In this document: piece after piece, positions 35,686-45,501 of the stretch | How the letters are laid out: each line of letters opens with the position of its first letter | How positions within the stretch are numbered: position 1 is the first letter of the stretch | NCBI GenBank assembly: GCA_019217005.1 | Contig: JAHBNG010000070.1 | Coordinates: forward strand, 1 to 64,000 | Source of the DNA: Chloroflexi bacterium TSY | GTDB taxonomy: Bacteria > Chloroflexota > Anaerolineae > Caldilineales > Caldilineaceae | Reading direction: 5' to 3' | DNA length: 64,000 nt | Program-made: the position numbers and the translations under genes | The notes under the pieces: generated by a model | The model's input: the letters and a program-made list of their open reading frames with translations, nothing else | Databases searched by the model: none | Told to the model about the DNA's origin: nothing

Positions 35686-36771
35686 TTAATATCGCGTCAA
35701 TGCTCCAATTTTCCCTAACTCTTCTAAACCATCGTGCTCTTCCAAAACCGTGACACCGATCCCTTGAACCATTGCTCTCCGTAAAACGCTATCGACAGCA
35801 TCGGGCAGTTCCTGGACTCGGCCACTTCCCAGTTCAGACTCATCATTTAACTCGAGGAGAATATAGCCGCTATCGACAAAGCGATAGGCTGGCTGAACAA
35901 AATCGGCGAGCGTGACAACATGTTGCGCTCGACCATTCTGAACTGCCGTGAGCGTTTCGGTTAAACCAGCCACAGCATTCCCCTGTTTCTGCACTTCTGC
36001 AATCAGCGCACTGGCCATTGCCTGCTCTTCTTGGGTAGCGGCCTTTTGAGCCAAATCGAGTGCCTTTTCGCTGATCTCAGCAGGCCCAGCATTGCTCGGA
36101 ACGGCGATTTGTCCCACAACCATGTTGCGTAAGCGATGACTCAACAACTCTTTGAAACGGGCAACATTGGTCTCTGTTCCGGCGAGAATCAGGCGTCTAG
36201 TATCTGTACGGCGGTAGAAATTCTCCGCCAACTCTGCCGCATCTTGGAGATTTTGCCGCGCCACTTCGGCCTCATGTCGCTGTAGGCGCGAGGCAGAACG
36301 CCCCCCCGCTTTATGAGTTTTTACTTCTTCACCAAGATATCCTTCCGCTGCTTCTAAATTTCCCATGTGGAAAGTAAAGAGACGTGCGCCGATCTGCTCA
36401 ACCTGTATGACACCATAGCGTTCATATGTATCCATTAACATGGCCAATTGACGCACATACGGTCGATAGCTGACCATTACACTATCTTCAACAGGTGCCA
36501 TGAAACTTTGCGACCACCAAAAGTCGTTGGCCACGCAACTGAACATCACAATACCACGCCCCTGCCAATTATAACCCATTTCAACGAAATGCTGGATGCG
36601 TTTGATATCGTCTGCATTTGCGTTCTCTGCTCGATCTAAAAGAGCGCGTAACGCCAGTTTATATTTCTCGGGCGAACGGCGATGGGGATCAACATTCAGA
36701 TAAACACTTAATACTGGATGTTCGGGGCTTTCAAATTCAATTACTTGGCGAATTTCAACATCGGTGAGCAT
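35686..36771 (-). CDS. bacterial aeRF1-like (baeRF/VLRF1-type) protein
   Basis: This protein of about 361 residues starts at 36771 because AGGAAGGAG lies before that ATG. The N-terminal part has [15 protein letters not shown] and a beta-alpha core of an RF1-like domain ([36 protein letters not shown]). A charged segment rich in Gly, His and Arg ([20 protein letters not shown]) occupies the position of the catalytic loop of archaeal/eukaryotic release factors, and [17 protein letters not shown] and a C-terminal pelota-like domain with [20 protein letters not shown] follow. Bacterial members are inferred to act on stalled ribosomes or to bind rRNA; the role of this one is unproven. Confidence 0.78.
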   Translation of the reverse strand: MLTDVEIRQVIEFESPEHPVLSVYLNVDPHRRSPEKYKLALRALLDRAENANADDIKRIQHFVEMGYNWQGRGIVMFSCVANDFWWSQSFMAPVEDSVMVSYRPYVRQLAMLMDTYERYGVIQVEQIGARLFTFHMGNLEAAEGYLGEEVKTHKAGGRSASRLQRHEAEVARQNLQDAAELAENFYRRTDTRRLILAGTETNVARFKELLSHRLRNMVVGQIAVPSNAGPAEISEKALDLAQKAATQEEQAMASALIAEVQKQGNAVAGLTETLTAVQNGRAQHVVTLADFVQPAYRFVDSGYILLELNDESELGSGRVQELPDAVDSVLRRAMVQGIGVTVLEEHDGLEELGKIGALTRY

Positions 36772-36859
36772 CGTTTCTCTCCTTCCTATCAAATGATGAG
36801 TTGTGGCTCAAGATAGACCTACGATCCAGATTCCTTCAAGGCCAATCCAATTTCTAACT

Positions 36860-36938
36860 GATTCACAGATGGACGAGAGTCACTGGATTTTCCGCTTGCT
36901 AATCCTGTAAATCCTGTTCATCTGTGGATCATTTATTT
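36860..36938. repeat. dispersed intergenic repeat with CACAGATGGACG / CATCTGTGGATC arms
   Basis: The left arm TTCACAGATGGACGAG and the right arm TTCATCTGTGGATCATTT are imperfectly complementary around AATCCTGTAAATCC. Related fragments lie at 9421-9460 with 10985-11030 (split by an IS) and at 16070-16120. It lies between the aeRF1-like gene and the dehydrogenase. Confidence 0.6.
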
Positions 36939-37931
36939 TTTGGAATTACCCAACCAATTCTGAACGCGTGGATGCTCGAGTACGTCAGGGTTCAGAATAT
37001 GATCGGGTTTGCGTCCCTGGATCGCGTCGGTTGCCTGTTCAATGCTTTTGGCGTCTAGCCGCATGGTCGATTCAACCGAAATACCCGCATTATGATTCGT
37101 GCAAATTATGCGCGGATGTCCTTTGTGGATGGCCCGAGTGCTATTGACTGGATCATCCACTACATAGTAATAAAGCTTTTCTTCTTGAATGGCCCGATTG
37201 ACCGCTTCATCATCAACAAGATTGCCGCGAGAAGGGTTGATCAAAGAAGCGTGAGGCTGCATCAGGGAGAGCAGATCATACGTTACAATTGTCTCATCGC
37301 CTGACACATGGAGTGAGACGGTGTCGCATTCTTTGAAGAGGGTTGCAGGCGAGTCGACAACTTCTGCACCATACTGCGCTGCGATCTCCTCAATGTCGGG
37401 ACGCAGATCGTAGACCAGTAGACGACCATGTTCGCCCAACAGCGGTTTCGCACGCATGGCAACTTCCTGTCCGATACGTCCACAACCATAGAGACCCAGG
37501 GTAGTGTGTTGCGCTTCGTAGGTACGGATAATAGAAAAATCGCCCTGATGGGACAGATTATTAAGGGTATAAACTCGCTTCAGCGTGGCCATCCACTGAG
37601 CGATCGTATACTCAGCCACTGCATCCATATGCACGGGTGTGACCGTAATAATCACACCGACCTGCGTGGCCTTCTCCACATTTACCTTGTCGAACCCAAC
37701 ACCCCAGCGGGCAACAATTCGTAGATCTGAGGCTGCATCGTAAAAAGCGTCTGTATAGAGCGAGGAGCTTGCAATTGACGCGACCAAGCCAGGAGCATGT
37801 TCTGGACCAAGAACCGCTGGCTCATCAACCAATTCGCCCAAGGTTCGGAGATGATCCAATCCCTGTTGGCGCTCGACTGAGGCAAACTCGTCATTCCGAA
37901 ATTGAGCAGTAAGCATAATTTTGGGTTTCAT
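36933..37931 (-). CDS. D-2-hydroxyacid dehydrogenase (NAD-dependent)
   Basis: This 332-residue enzyme is of the D-isomer specific 2-hydroxyacid dehydrogenase family. The Rossmann motif is LGLYGCGRIGQEVAMRAKPL; the substrate-domain pieces are VARWGVGFDKVNVEKA and the catalytic Arg in LINPSRGNLVDDEAV, with the His in CTNHNAGISVEST. The central VSLHVSGDETIVTYDL segment is typical of PGDH-like members. It reduces or oxidises 2-hydroxy/2-oxo acids; the substrate is unknown. The ATG at 37931 has AAGGACATACC nearby. It is not linked to other amino acid genes. Confidence 0.88.
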   Translation of the reverse strand: MKPKIMLTAQFRNDEFASVERQQGLDHLRTLGELVDEPAVLGPEHAPGLVASIASSSLYTDAFYDAASDLRIVARWGVGFDKVNVEKATQVGVIITVTPVHMDAVAEYTIAQWMATLKRVYTLNNLSHQGDFSIIRTYEAQHTTLGLYGCGRIGQEVAMRAKPLLGEHGRLLVYDLRPDIEEIAAQYGAEVVDSPATLFKECDTVSLHVSGDETIVTYDLLSLMQPHASLINPSRGNLVDDEAVNRAIQEEKLYYYVVDDPVNSTRAIHKGHPRIICTNHNAGISVESTMRLDAKSIEQATDAIQGRKPDHILNPDVLEHPRVQNWLGNSKK

Positions 37932-38114
37932 CTTGGTATGTCCTTTTTGGGGTGAGTCATAACATCATATAATAGGTCAAGTATAGCACGCAAGCGAGCG
38001 AACAGCAATGGATTTGAAACTCCTTCTCTAGCGGAGGTCAAGTCGAAGTCAAAAAGGTGCCGCGAAGGAATACGAAGTTTTGACCTCTTCTTCATGAACT
38101 TCGTGGCTCCTTTT

Positions 38115-38924
38115 CGGTTCTCCCGCACTTTCGATGAAAGTGGATCTAGCTCAAAGCTGGGGACCAAGAACGCGGCGGCGCAGGAGGACAAAGTTGGCGC
38201 GGCCATACATCTGACGTTTGATGAACTTCAAGCGGTTGACCTGTCCCTCGGTCTGCCCGTTGCTCCAGGGAGAAGAAAGGGCATGGGTCACAGCGGAAAG
38301 ATCCTGTCGAATCCCATTGGCAAAGGATGTCAATGCGGCGATTCCAGAAGCAGCCACATCGTGGAGCCAAGAAGTCAGTTGCTCCGGCTGTTGGTCCTGA
38401 ACCATCCGGTGCTCGGCGAATCAAACGAATGAGCGTATCAGGACTTGTCGGCATGCCCAGACTCTTCAGCAAACGAGCACCTGCCTCCCCACCTAATGCA
38501 AAGGCCACCTCTTGCTGTTGCTCTGTTCGTCGTTCCGTTCGGCGCGCATAGGGCGCAACCACACCAGGAAATCTTTCTGCAAACGTTCGATGACTACATC
38601 CCTCATTCTTGCAGAAGAAGCTTCTCACTTTCATCTGCAACTGGATTCCATTCCTTGCACACGGCAAATCTGATGGATTTCGCTCATATGATGTATTGAC
38701 TTTGTCTGATTCCTGACCACAATCTGGACATCTCGCTGTCGGATGATTGCTTGACACCTTCAAACTCACTTGCTTGTTGTCAAACTCGACTTCATTCACT
38801 TCTAATTCTGCCTTTTCTGGCAACAGGAACTCTAGTTTTCTCATCGAACGCCTCCTTGATTGAGTCCGGCTTCCTATTATCCACATCCTGTCAAGTCCCT
38901 TTTCATAAATAGTGCGGGAGAACC
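38115..38924 (-). mobile_element. ISL3-family remnant with internal deletion
   Basis: The inverted ends GGTTCTCCCGCACTTTCGAT and AAATAGTGCGGGAGAACC match. At about 0.8 kb it is roughly half the usual ISL3 length. Its right end abuts the truncated integrase, so its insertion cut off the integrase N-terminus. Confidence 0.82.
38151..38844 (-). pseudogene. ISL3 transposase, central DDE part deleted
   Basis: From ATG 38844 (MRKLEFLLPEKAELEV) the N-terminal zinc ribbon is present: CPDCGQESDK and FFCKNEGCSHRTFAERF, followed by the helix-turn-helix region (LLKSLGMPTSPDTLIRLIRR). The frame then leaves the family after RRAP. The C-terminal end of the transposase (QLTSWLHDVAASGIAAL, WSNGQTEGQVNRLKFIKRQM, ending RRRVLGPQL) follows in another frame. 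The catalytic Asp-containing middle is missing, so it cannot transpose. Confidence 0.85.
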
Positions 38925-39126
38925 GCTTTTATCGTATCAAAAACAAGAGACCGGATGTCTCACCTGCTGACCCACTCTTTGCCTCTATGACAGGTGGCAG
39001 GATGGACCGCAACAACATCAAACGGCTACTCAAGACAGCCGCCCGTAGAGCAGGTATCCAGAGTAACGTACATCCGCACAAGCTGCGACATACGTTTGCG
39101 ATTGAGTTTTTAAGGAACGGAGGGAA

Positions 39127-40630
39127 CTTTACTTTCTGGTAAAAGAAAAGAGATGAGGTGAGAAATGTGACAAAAAGCGGTTAGCGTTTCATCCTAAAGG
39201 TAGAGAACCCAAAAAGGAGGAAGGAATGCTAACCGCGCCAGAAATAACTATAGCAGTACTGATGAATGTATTGCAAGTAACGCCGGTGGGAACAAACGTA
39301 AATGTAATGCGTCTGATGTGGGCGATGATGAATGGGTCGTTTCTGAAAAGTCGAGGAGCAATCCATAGTGGATTGAGTGAAAGCGGGTTTGAAGATGAGG
39401 AGCTCCGGCGAAGCTGGTGGAGCTTTCGATATGGATCATGGGATATTGCAAGCCTGCTCTCATCGTGGCAAGAAGAAGTGGAGTGGAAAGGGGAATGGGA
39501 GGCAAAAAAGTTAGAAGGATACCGAGTGAAAAGCATAGATATCACAGGGTTCTGGCGACCGAAGCTGCAAGGGAAAGTGAACCGACTCTATAACTCAACG
39601 GCTCGTCGGGCATTGCCCGCGCTCATCTTTGGAGTGATGATAAGCTCGGGGGAGATAGGCGGGAAACGAGTGCCACTGCTCAAGGCAATCATGAGATGCG
39701 AGGTAGGCACAAAGGAAAGTGAGTTTCGGAAAAAGCTGCTGAAAGAGACCAAGAAATCACTGGAGTCAGACGAAGTGGCGGTGGTCGATGCCGGGTTTAC
39801 AATCAGAGAAATGCTAGAAAGCGACGTCGACCGATTTGTCCTTCGGGAAGCGATTAACTGCACAGCGCGCCGCAATGAGTTACCCGAACGTAAGGAAAAA
39901 GGCAGACCACCCGAATATGGTGATATTGTGCGTCCGCTCTCTCGATGCTATAGGGGAAAGCGACTCGAGGCCACAACTCCAGACTCGTTTGGTCAATTTG
40001 TCTATAGTGGTCGCCTGATTCGCTATCAAGCATGGCACAATCTCGTCCCCAGGACAACCAAGGTGGATACAGCCAACCGCACCTATTCGATTTACGTCTT
40101 TCAGGATCCTGCTTATCACACACCTTTGGTTCTGGCGACCGTCATGGCTTTACAAGCTGAAACCATTTATCTTTTCTCTCTGGAGCGCTGGCCTGTTGAA
40201 CATCCCCCCTTGGCTTCCAAGCAGATGATTGGCTTACATCGTCAATTTGTTCATGCCGATGAGGCTTGCTTCCGCTTACCTGAACTGGGGCTGCTGGCTG
40301 GCAATCTTCTTTCCCATTTAGCCGCTTCTCTTCCTCCCATACCGACTGGCTACTGGGATCGAGAGCCTCAAGCCACTCCCGGCAGGCTGCGCCGCGTTCT
40401 CTCGAGTGCTCTTTTTCCAACTCCCGACCAACTCGACCCTGACTTTCGGAAAAAGGCCTCGGTTTCACACCATTTCCCTAAAGGCGTTCTCGCTCATCGC
40501 CGCCTCAATGCCGCTGCTTAAACTAGCCGAGCACTATTTTTACATTTTATCCCGTTTTTTCAGGGTGGATTCTTTTTTCCGCCCCTTTCGGTTTGCCCTT
40601 TGTCACTCAAGCCTTTACCAGAAAGTAAAG
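39127..40630 (+). mobile_element. IS copy 3 of the ~1.5-kb IS4-like family, intact
   Basis: This 1504-bp element has 17-bp inverted ends CTTTACTTTCTGGTAAA / TTTACCAGAAAGTAAAG and a perfect AGGGAA duplication (39121-39126 and 40631-40636). It is the reference copy, as its transposase is unbroken. Nearly identical to 9478-10977 and clearly younger than 1260-2728. Confidence 0.93.
39226..40521 (+). CDS. DDE transposase of IS copy 3 (IS4-type, tentative)
   Basis: This is an intact 431-residue transposase. AAGGAGGAAGGA precedes the ATG. The central region has the first catalytic Asp in VAVVDAGFTIREMLE; then VLREAINCTARRNELPER, a variable segment, KVDTANRTYSIYVFQDPAYH, and the probable Glu region ETIYLFSLERWPVEHPPL followed by ASKQMIGLHRQFVHADEA. 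The overall spacing resembles the IS4-like DDE families, but no exact family can be assigned without a database. It is the likely source of the activity that moved all three copies. Confidence 0.85.
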   Translation: MLTAPEITIAVLMNVLQVTPVGTNVNVMRLMWAMMNGSFLKSRGAIHSGLSESGFEDEELRRSWWSFRYGSWDIASLLSSWQEEVEWKGEWEAKKLEGYRVKSIDITGFWRPKLQGKVNRLYNSTARRALPALIFGVMISSGEIGGKRVPLLKAIMRCEVGTKESEFRKKLLKETKKSLESDEVAVVDAGFTIREMLESDVDRFVLREAINCTARRNELPERKEKGRPPEYGDIVRPLSRCYRGKRLEATTPDSFGQFVYSGRLIRYQAWHNLVPRTTKVDTANRTYSIYVFQDPAYHTPLVLATVMALQAETIYLFSLERWPVEHPPLASKQMIGLHRQFVHADEACFRLPELGLLAGNLLSHLAASLPPIPTGYWDREPQATPGRLRRVLSSALFPTPDQLDPDFRKKASVSHHFPKGVLAHRRLNAAA

Positions 40631-40767
40631 AGGGAACCCATTTGAGCTAAAAGAACTACTCGGACACGAGACCTTAACGATGGTGATGAATTACTTGGCT
40701 ATAGCAGAGACGGATTTGGAAAATGCACAAAGAAAGTATAGTCCCGCAGACAAATGGAGATTGTGAG

Positions 40768-40932
40768 ATGACAGTTCAAGAGACAGCAGAATACGCAGAG
40801 GTTCACCCTCTGACAGTGTACAAGTGGATTAAACCTGGATGGATTGAGGCAAAGCAGCGATATGACCGACGCTGGATTATCGACAAAGAAAGCGTTGACC
40901 AACTGCTAGAAGGCCCACCACAACAAAGCTAG
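40768..40932 (+). CDS. excisionase-like small helix-turn-helix protein
   Basis: This 54-residue protein (MTVQETAEYAEVHPLTVYKW, then YDRRWIIDKESVDQLLE) has the winged-helix pattern of excisionase/MerR-like DNA-binding proteins. The ATG lies one base after the integrase stop (40764-40766), so the two were translationally coupled. Together they are the remains of an integrating element's int-xis module. A longer frame from 40723 exists but lacks a ribosome binding site. Confidence 0.75.
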   Translation: MTVQETAEYAEVHPLTVYKWIKPGWIEAKQRYDRRWIIDKESVDQLLEGPPQQS

Positions 40933-41151
40933 TTTGCACCTCTGACAGGTGGTAGGACACCTGCCAGAGGCTAACCCATAAACCGTAGACATGGTACGGT
41001 TTGAGCTTGATTTGTCTACTTTTATTGACTAAATCATTTCAGCTTGCAGAGACTCGGTATCAGGGGGATGGAGCAGTGGGGTTTGGGACTTCCCTCACTC
41101 CCTCTTTACTCATTATGTCAAACTATTGTTCCTTCTAAGAGAGTGTTTTAA

Positions 41152-41255
41152 ATGTCATTCTGAGGAGGCTTTGCGACGAAGAATCCCTGGTTCTAAGTGC
41201 AAAAAGAGGATTCTTCGCTCCGTTCCTCCGCTCAGATTGACACGCTGCCACACTT
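41152..41255. repeat. inverted dispersed repeat (GTCATTCTGAGG type)
   Basis: ATGTCATTCTGAGGAGG with GACGAAGAATCC at the left and GGATTCTTCGCTCC with CTCAGATTGACAC at the right are near complements. Such palindromes are common in intergenic DNA of several phyla. The rest of 40,933-41,405 shows no gene. Confidence 0.65.
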
Positions 41256-41752
41256 TTAAAACATTCTCCAAGGCGCTACAACTGCCAATAGATGCTTTGA
41301 GGCGGAAATTTCGCCAAATCTCCTATCGCCATCCGTGAAAGATGAAGGCGTGTTTTCAACATCACAGACACCTATTCATCCCGCCACGGTGGATCGGTCC
41401 ATGTTTCAACCCAATTCCATTGCCAGATCACCTGTTTGGAATGGCAACTCTACCTCGTATTGGAGACCCGCGGTGAAAGGCAAAATTTGGGTTCGGTCAC
41501 CGATATGGTTGCGCAGATCTTCCATGAACGCAAAGGGATCATCGATATTGGGTGGCCAATGACCTTCTGGAATCGGATCTGATTTGCTGTCGGTGCGGTA
41601 GTGAGTTGGAATGAAGAAACGCGGTTGGACATAGTCCATAAATTGTACTAGCTGATCCCACTTTTTGAGACCAAGCTTCATGTGAATGAGAAAATCTACC
41701 CGACCCTTAAGATTCTCTAGCGCAGGGTAGGCCATGTGCAGATCGCCAGTAT

Positions 41753-41967
41753 CAGTAGATCCAAATTTCAGGTTTAGAGAGAGAATTTGGGCTAATTAGT
41801 TGACATAAATACGTATTTGCCAGTCAATACCTAGCATTTACGTAAAATTTAAGCGATTTCTAGATATGAAATTGGCTGTTTTTGGCAACTGAGATCTGAA
41901 AAAATGGCCCCAAAATCCCTTCTCTCCCGACTGAAAATAGTCAAAAACGCCAAATTTGGATCTACTG
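41753..41967. mobile_element. CAGTAG-family MITE, copy b (215 bp)
   Basis: Near-identical to 19361-19576. Flanked by AGTAT at 41748-41752 and 41968-41972, the second of which is shared with copy c. Inserted in the metallo-beta-lactamase-fold gene. Confidence 0.9.
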
Positions 41968-41972
41968 AGTAT

Positions 41973-42187
41973 CAGTAGATCCAAATTTCAGGTTTTGAGA
42001 GAGAATTCTGGCTAAACAGTTGACATAAATACAAATTTGCCGGTCGATATCTAGTTTTTGCGTTAGATTTGGGCGATTTTCAGATATGAAATAGGTTGTT
42101 TTCTGTAACCGAAATCTGAATAAATGACTCCAAAATCCCTGCAATCTCGACTGAAAATCGCCAAAAACGCCAAATTTGGATCTACTG
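41973..42187. mobile_element. CAGTAG-family MITE, copy c (215 bp), tandem with copy b
   Basis: A diverged relative of copy b (same ends, about one difference in six in the interior), more like the short copy at 48714. AGTAT follows at 42188-42192. Order is AGTAT, b, AGTAT, c, AGTAT, so a second element entered at the duplicated target of the first. Confidence 0.9.
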
Positions 42188-42726
42188 AGTATGGTAAAAG
42201 GAGACATGCTTGGTTGTGTGGGTAATGAGATAGCCACAAGTCGGGAGGTCGGGACGTGCGTTTTCACCGCTTTCAACTGCTTCTACCTGGATCGGCCCCA
42301 AGTCAACTTCAACTGGATGAGGGAAATGACGCGTCTCATCGGCTAGATATTTGGGGTAAAGTACCTGAATCTGCTCGCGTGGGATGTGCTTGTCAATAGG
42401 CAGATCGCGGGAAAATGCTGCATCGCCGTAGTACTCGTCAATCGGTTCATTAGGGGCCAGACAGCCGATATTGACAAAGAGTTTTTTGAACCGATCACCC
42501 TGGCAAAGCTTGCGCAATGTTTTGGGATGACAGTGATCAAAGTGTTCGTGGCTGATAAATATATAGTCGTAGATGGGTTTGGCGTTGGCGAGATTCTCGC
42601 CAAAGAGATATGGATCAATGGCAATGTTGACATCGCCAAACAGAATGTCGAAGGCCCCACAGCCCCACCAGCGTAAGTATATATTGTTCATCGATTAGAC
42701 TATCCTCCGGAGTTCTCTATCTCACC

Positions 42727-45198
42727 TTATTCATACGCCAACGTCTCGCGCACCCGCAAACTAGCCGCGTTCCGCGCCGGAATTAAGCTCGCAAGAGCCG
42801 ACACAAGCAAAACAACGATCAGCCAGAAGAGCGGTGCTCGCATGTCAAAGACATAGGTCAGCGGCAGCTTGGCAAAGTTCAACCCAATTTGGCGGCTCAT
42901 CAAACGGCTCATGGGTTGAGAGAGAAGCAATGCACCACACCAGGAGAGCATCCCGATGATCATCCCTTCGACCACAAAGATACGCAAGACGGATCGATCT
43001 GATGCACCAATCGCGCGCAACACACCGATCTCCCGTTTACGCTCCAACACATTGATGCTCATGGTCGCCATCAGTCCCAGACTGCCCACGGTGGCCAACA
43101 GAAAAGCCATGATCATCAAAAGGATCGTGACGATATTGAAGCGTTCGGTGAAGATATCGCGATCCTCAGTTGCCGTGCGGGTCGATTTGATCTCAATGCC
43201 AGCTCGCTGTAGTCGAGCTTCTGCCTCCTGAGCGACTCGCGCCAGCGTGGCTGCATCATGACTGGCTGTCACGAGACGGATTGTGTCTGTCTGTCCGTGA
43301 TGACCTGCCACCTGCCAAAAGTGGGGGAGATTCATATAGACAATCGGTGGTGCAATTGGCGGCTGAAATACTTCATTCAATCCAATCACGCGCCACACAT
43401 CTTCCTCATCACCAATTTTAAGCGTTAATTCTCGATCTAGACCAATATCTGGTTCGTCCAAAAGAAGACCTGTCGAAACAACGATTCCATTCGAATCATT
43501 GGGCTCCAGCCACCGTCCTTCCACCAGATCTGGCTCAAAGATTACTGTGTCGGCCGGCAAAGCATAGACGCGAACGCTATCTCCTTCGCTGCCGTCCGAA
43601 CGGATGGGAATCCCCTCGCGCAACCCCCAACTCTCCACCGTTTGAACACCGGGAATCTGCAGGGTCAAGCTTTCCAATCGTTGGATCCGATAGGCGCGAT
43701 CAAGCTGAATCTGAACATCAAAGCCTTGATCGCCCAGCATCTCTTCCAACGTACGAAAGAGCGAGGCACGAACGCTCAGCACGCTCATAAAGATCGCACC
43801 ACCCAACATTAAAGGGATCAACGTGCGGATGAGACGCCCACGACGCCGCATGGTGTTGCGCAGCGAAAGGCGCAGCGGACGGGATAATTGAACGAAGGAG
43901 AGTGAAAGAGCGGTCATCAGCTCTTGGATTCGTTTACCAATCGGATTTTCCCCAGGGGGCGGTGGCTCCAACCCCTGACTCTGTACAGCTTCGCGGACGG
44001 TTAGACGAGCAGCAACGAGAATCGGATAGAGAGCGGCCAGCAGTGGCACAAGGAGTCCAACCGCCAATTCCAAGAGCAGGATCATGGGACTCAGTTGGAA
44101 TTGGTCAATATCGAAATTTAGCTGACCGGCAACAAACCGCGCAAAGAGGCGCGCGCAAAAAGCACCAATCGGGATCGAGATGAACAGAGCACAGACTCCA
44201 AAGAGCAGAACCATTCGCAAGTAGAGAATGGTAATCTGTTCAGCCCGAGCCCCAATGGCCTTCATCACACCGATTTGGCGCGTCTGCTGAGTCAGCATGG
44301 CGGTAATGACGTTGATCACAAGAAAACCGCTCAGGATGAGAGCGAGAACACCAAGTATCCCCAATATCAACAAAATAGTGGGCAGAAATTCCATGGCAAA
44401 ATGGGTGCCAGGATCGGGCACTTCCGTCCAGAAAACACTATATCCGCTCTCTTCTATTTTGTCAGTTGCAGCCTGCGCAACCTGCGTAATGTGAGCTTTG
44501 TCAAACTGATTCTCGGCAACGCGTAGATGAACTTCGTTGAAATTACGCGACAATCCAAGCCACTCTAGGGTATCGCGTTCAACATATGCGTAAGGAATAC
44601 CCGTAATCTGTGCTGGCGGCTGGTTCATGTCGTGAACCAATCCGACGATACGGAGCGGGCGCTGATCACCTTTTTCAGTTTCGAGCAACAGGGTGTCGCC
44701 GATCTGGGCTTCTGTCAAAGCCAGGGAGTTGCGCTCGATTAGAAGTGTCCGTTCAGGAGGGGGCCAAGGTCCCTGATGCGGGCGTACAATATCTACATGG
44801 TGATCCTGATAGTCCTCCAACGCAAAAAGTCGTAAATCTTGCCAAGCTTCTACTTCATTCCCCGTCCCCTCCAGATTGGCATTGCGATACCGCACTGGTG
44901 CCGTATGCCGACCTTCAGCATAGGCGACTTCGGGCATCCGTCTGATCGACTTCACCATCTCATCGTCAATGGGTGTTGTATGTAGAACGGCGCTCGCTGG
45001 CTGAATGGCTTGATAATTTGCTGGGAGTTCAGTGCTCAGCGTACTGGCGGCGCCGGCGATTGTGCCAAAGGCAAACACACCGACGGCTATTGACAAGATA
45101 ACGAGGAGTGTCCGTGACTTGTGGGTCCAGAGATCGCGTAATGCGTAACGCCAGCGTAAATCCAGGAATCGGTTGTTGGCAAAAAGATTTTTTAGCAT
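42727..45198 (-). CDS. FtsX-like ABC transporter permease
   Basis: This 823-residue membrane protein has two FtsX/MacB-type halves. The N-terminal helix (SRTLLVILSIAVGVFAFGTI) is followed by an outer domain of about 220 residues, three helices near the middle (LLILGILGVLALILSGFLVI...), a second long outer domain with SVLSVRASLFRTLEEML, and a last set of helices (LLMIMAFLLATVGSLGLM, then VERKREIGVLRAIGASD, the FtsX signature). Such permeases drive lipoprotein, peptide or lipid export with a separate ATPase, which is not encoded in this window. A palindrome shared with the adjacent TetR gene lies 30 bases before its start. Confidence 0.9.
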   Translation of the reverse strand: MLKNLFANNRFLDLRWRYALRDLWTHKSRTLLVILSIAVGVFAFGTIAGAASTLSTELPANYQAIQPASAVLHTTPIDDEMVKSIRRMPEVAYAEGRHTAPVRYRNANLEGTGNEVEAWQDLRLFALEDYQDHHVDIVRPHQGPWPPPERTLLIERNSLALTEAQIGDTLLLETEKGDQRPLRIVGLVHDMNQPPAQITGIPYAYVERDTLEWLGLSRNFNEVHLRVAENQFDKAHITQVAQAATDKIEESGYSVFWTEVPDPGTHFAMEFLPTILLILGILGVLALILSGFLVINVITAMLTQQTRQIGVMKAIGARAEQITILYLRMVLLFGVCALFISIPIGAFCARLFARFVAGQLNFDIDQFQLSPMILLLELAVGLLVPLLAALYPILVAARLTVREAVQSQGLEPPPPGENPIGKRIQELMTALSLSFVQLSRPLRLSLRNTMRRRGRLIRTLIPLMLGGAIFMSVLSVRASLFRTLEEMLGDQGFDVQIQLDRAYRIQRLESLTLQIPGVQTVESWGLREGIPIRSDGSEGDSVRVYALPADTVIFEPDLVEGRWLEPNDSNGIVVSTGLLLDEPDIGLDRELTLKIGDEEDVWRVIGLNEVFQPPIAPPIVYMNLPHFWQVAGHHGQTDTIRLVTASHDAATLARVAQEAEARLQRAGIEIKSTRTATEDRDIFTERFNIVTILLMIMAFLLATVGSLGLMATMSINVLERKREIGVLRAIGASDRSVLRIFVVEGMIIGMLSWCGALLLSQPMSRLMSRQIGLNFAKLPLTYVFDMRAPLFWLIVVLLVSALASLIPARNAASLRVRETLAYE

Positions 45199-45229
45199 TT
45201 GGATCTTCTAAATTTCCAGCTGATTTTGA

Positions 45230-45245
45230 TTGATTGGTCAATCAA
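45230..45245. promoter_or_regulatory. probable TetR operator before the permease gene
   Basis: TTGATTGGTCAATCAA is a near-perfect palindrome 31 bases before the permease start. The same sequence with one half altered (TTGATTGACCAGTCAA) lies before the TetR gene, so both are probably bound by the regulator encoded at 45502-46125. Confidence 0.7.
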
Positions 45246-45501
45246 AGTAAAAAGAAGCACAACCACCATCATCATCAACAATTTTATACCATTCGTATCT
45301 GCTCAGTCAGTATTGGTTGGGTAGAGCCGACCTTCCCGGAAGTGGTCAGAAATGGTCTCGAATGCCCGACAACTTTTGACCACATCCGGGAAGATCTTGT
45401 CCCACGCCATTTTATGCAATACCACTCCCAAATGACAAAAAAGGATTTTGCAACCCAACTAGATTTTCGACTGGTATCACGCAATCCGCACCACGCATAA
45501 C

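Larger units (their letters stand above)
38925..40766 (+). pseudogene. tyrosine recombinase (integrase) C-terminal part, split by an IS
   Basis: The remaining product begins FYRIKNKRPDVSPADPLFA and carries the catalytic box HPHKLRHTFAIEFLRNGG; the IS enters here. After the IS the frame resumes as NPFELKELLGHETLTMVM, then NYLAIAETDLENAQRKY. Removing 39127-40630 and one copy of the six-base AGGGAA joins FLRNGGNPFELKELLGH without a change of frame. The His/Arg of HxLRH and the final Tyr in VMNYLAI identify the family. The N-terminal two-thirds are missing because of the ISL3 remnant. The stop overlaps the next gene's ribosome binding region. Confidence 0.9.
41406..42691 (-). pseudogene. metallo-beta-lactamase-fold hydrolase split by a tandem pair of MITEs
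   Basis: The upstream part (from ATG 42691: NNIYLRWWGCGAFDILFGDV) contains the metal motif ISHEHFDHCHP (HxHxDH) and continues to HVSFYHT. Two CAGTAG-family MITEs in tandem then interrupt it (41753-42187), and a stop arises in the repeat. Beyond them, GDLHMAYPALENLKGRVDFL and FIPTHYRTDSKSDPIPEG (late His) continue in the same frame to 41406. Removing both MITEs and their shared AGTAT copies joins FYHTGDLHMAYPALE exactly. Without them this is a hydrolase of about 285 residues of the UlaG/MBL-fold type. It is now probably inactive. Confidence 0.88.

Noticed and set aside
37928..38206. 92-codon minus-strand frame between the dehydrogenase and ISL3
   Set aside because: Covers an ISL3 end and has no motif or good start.
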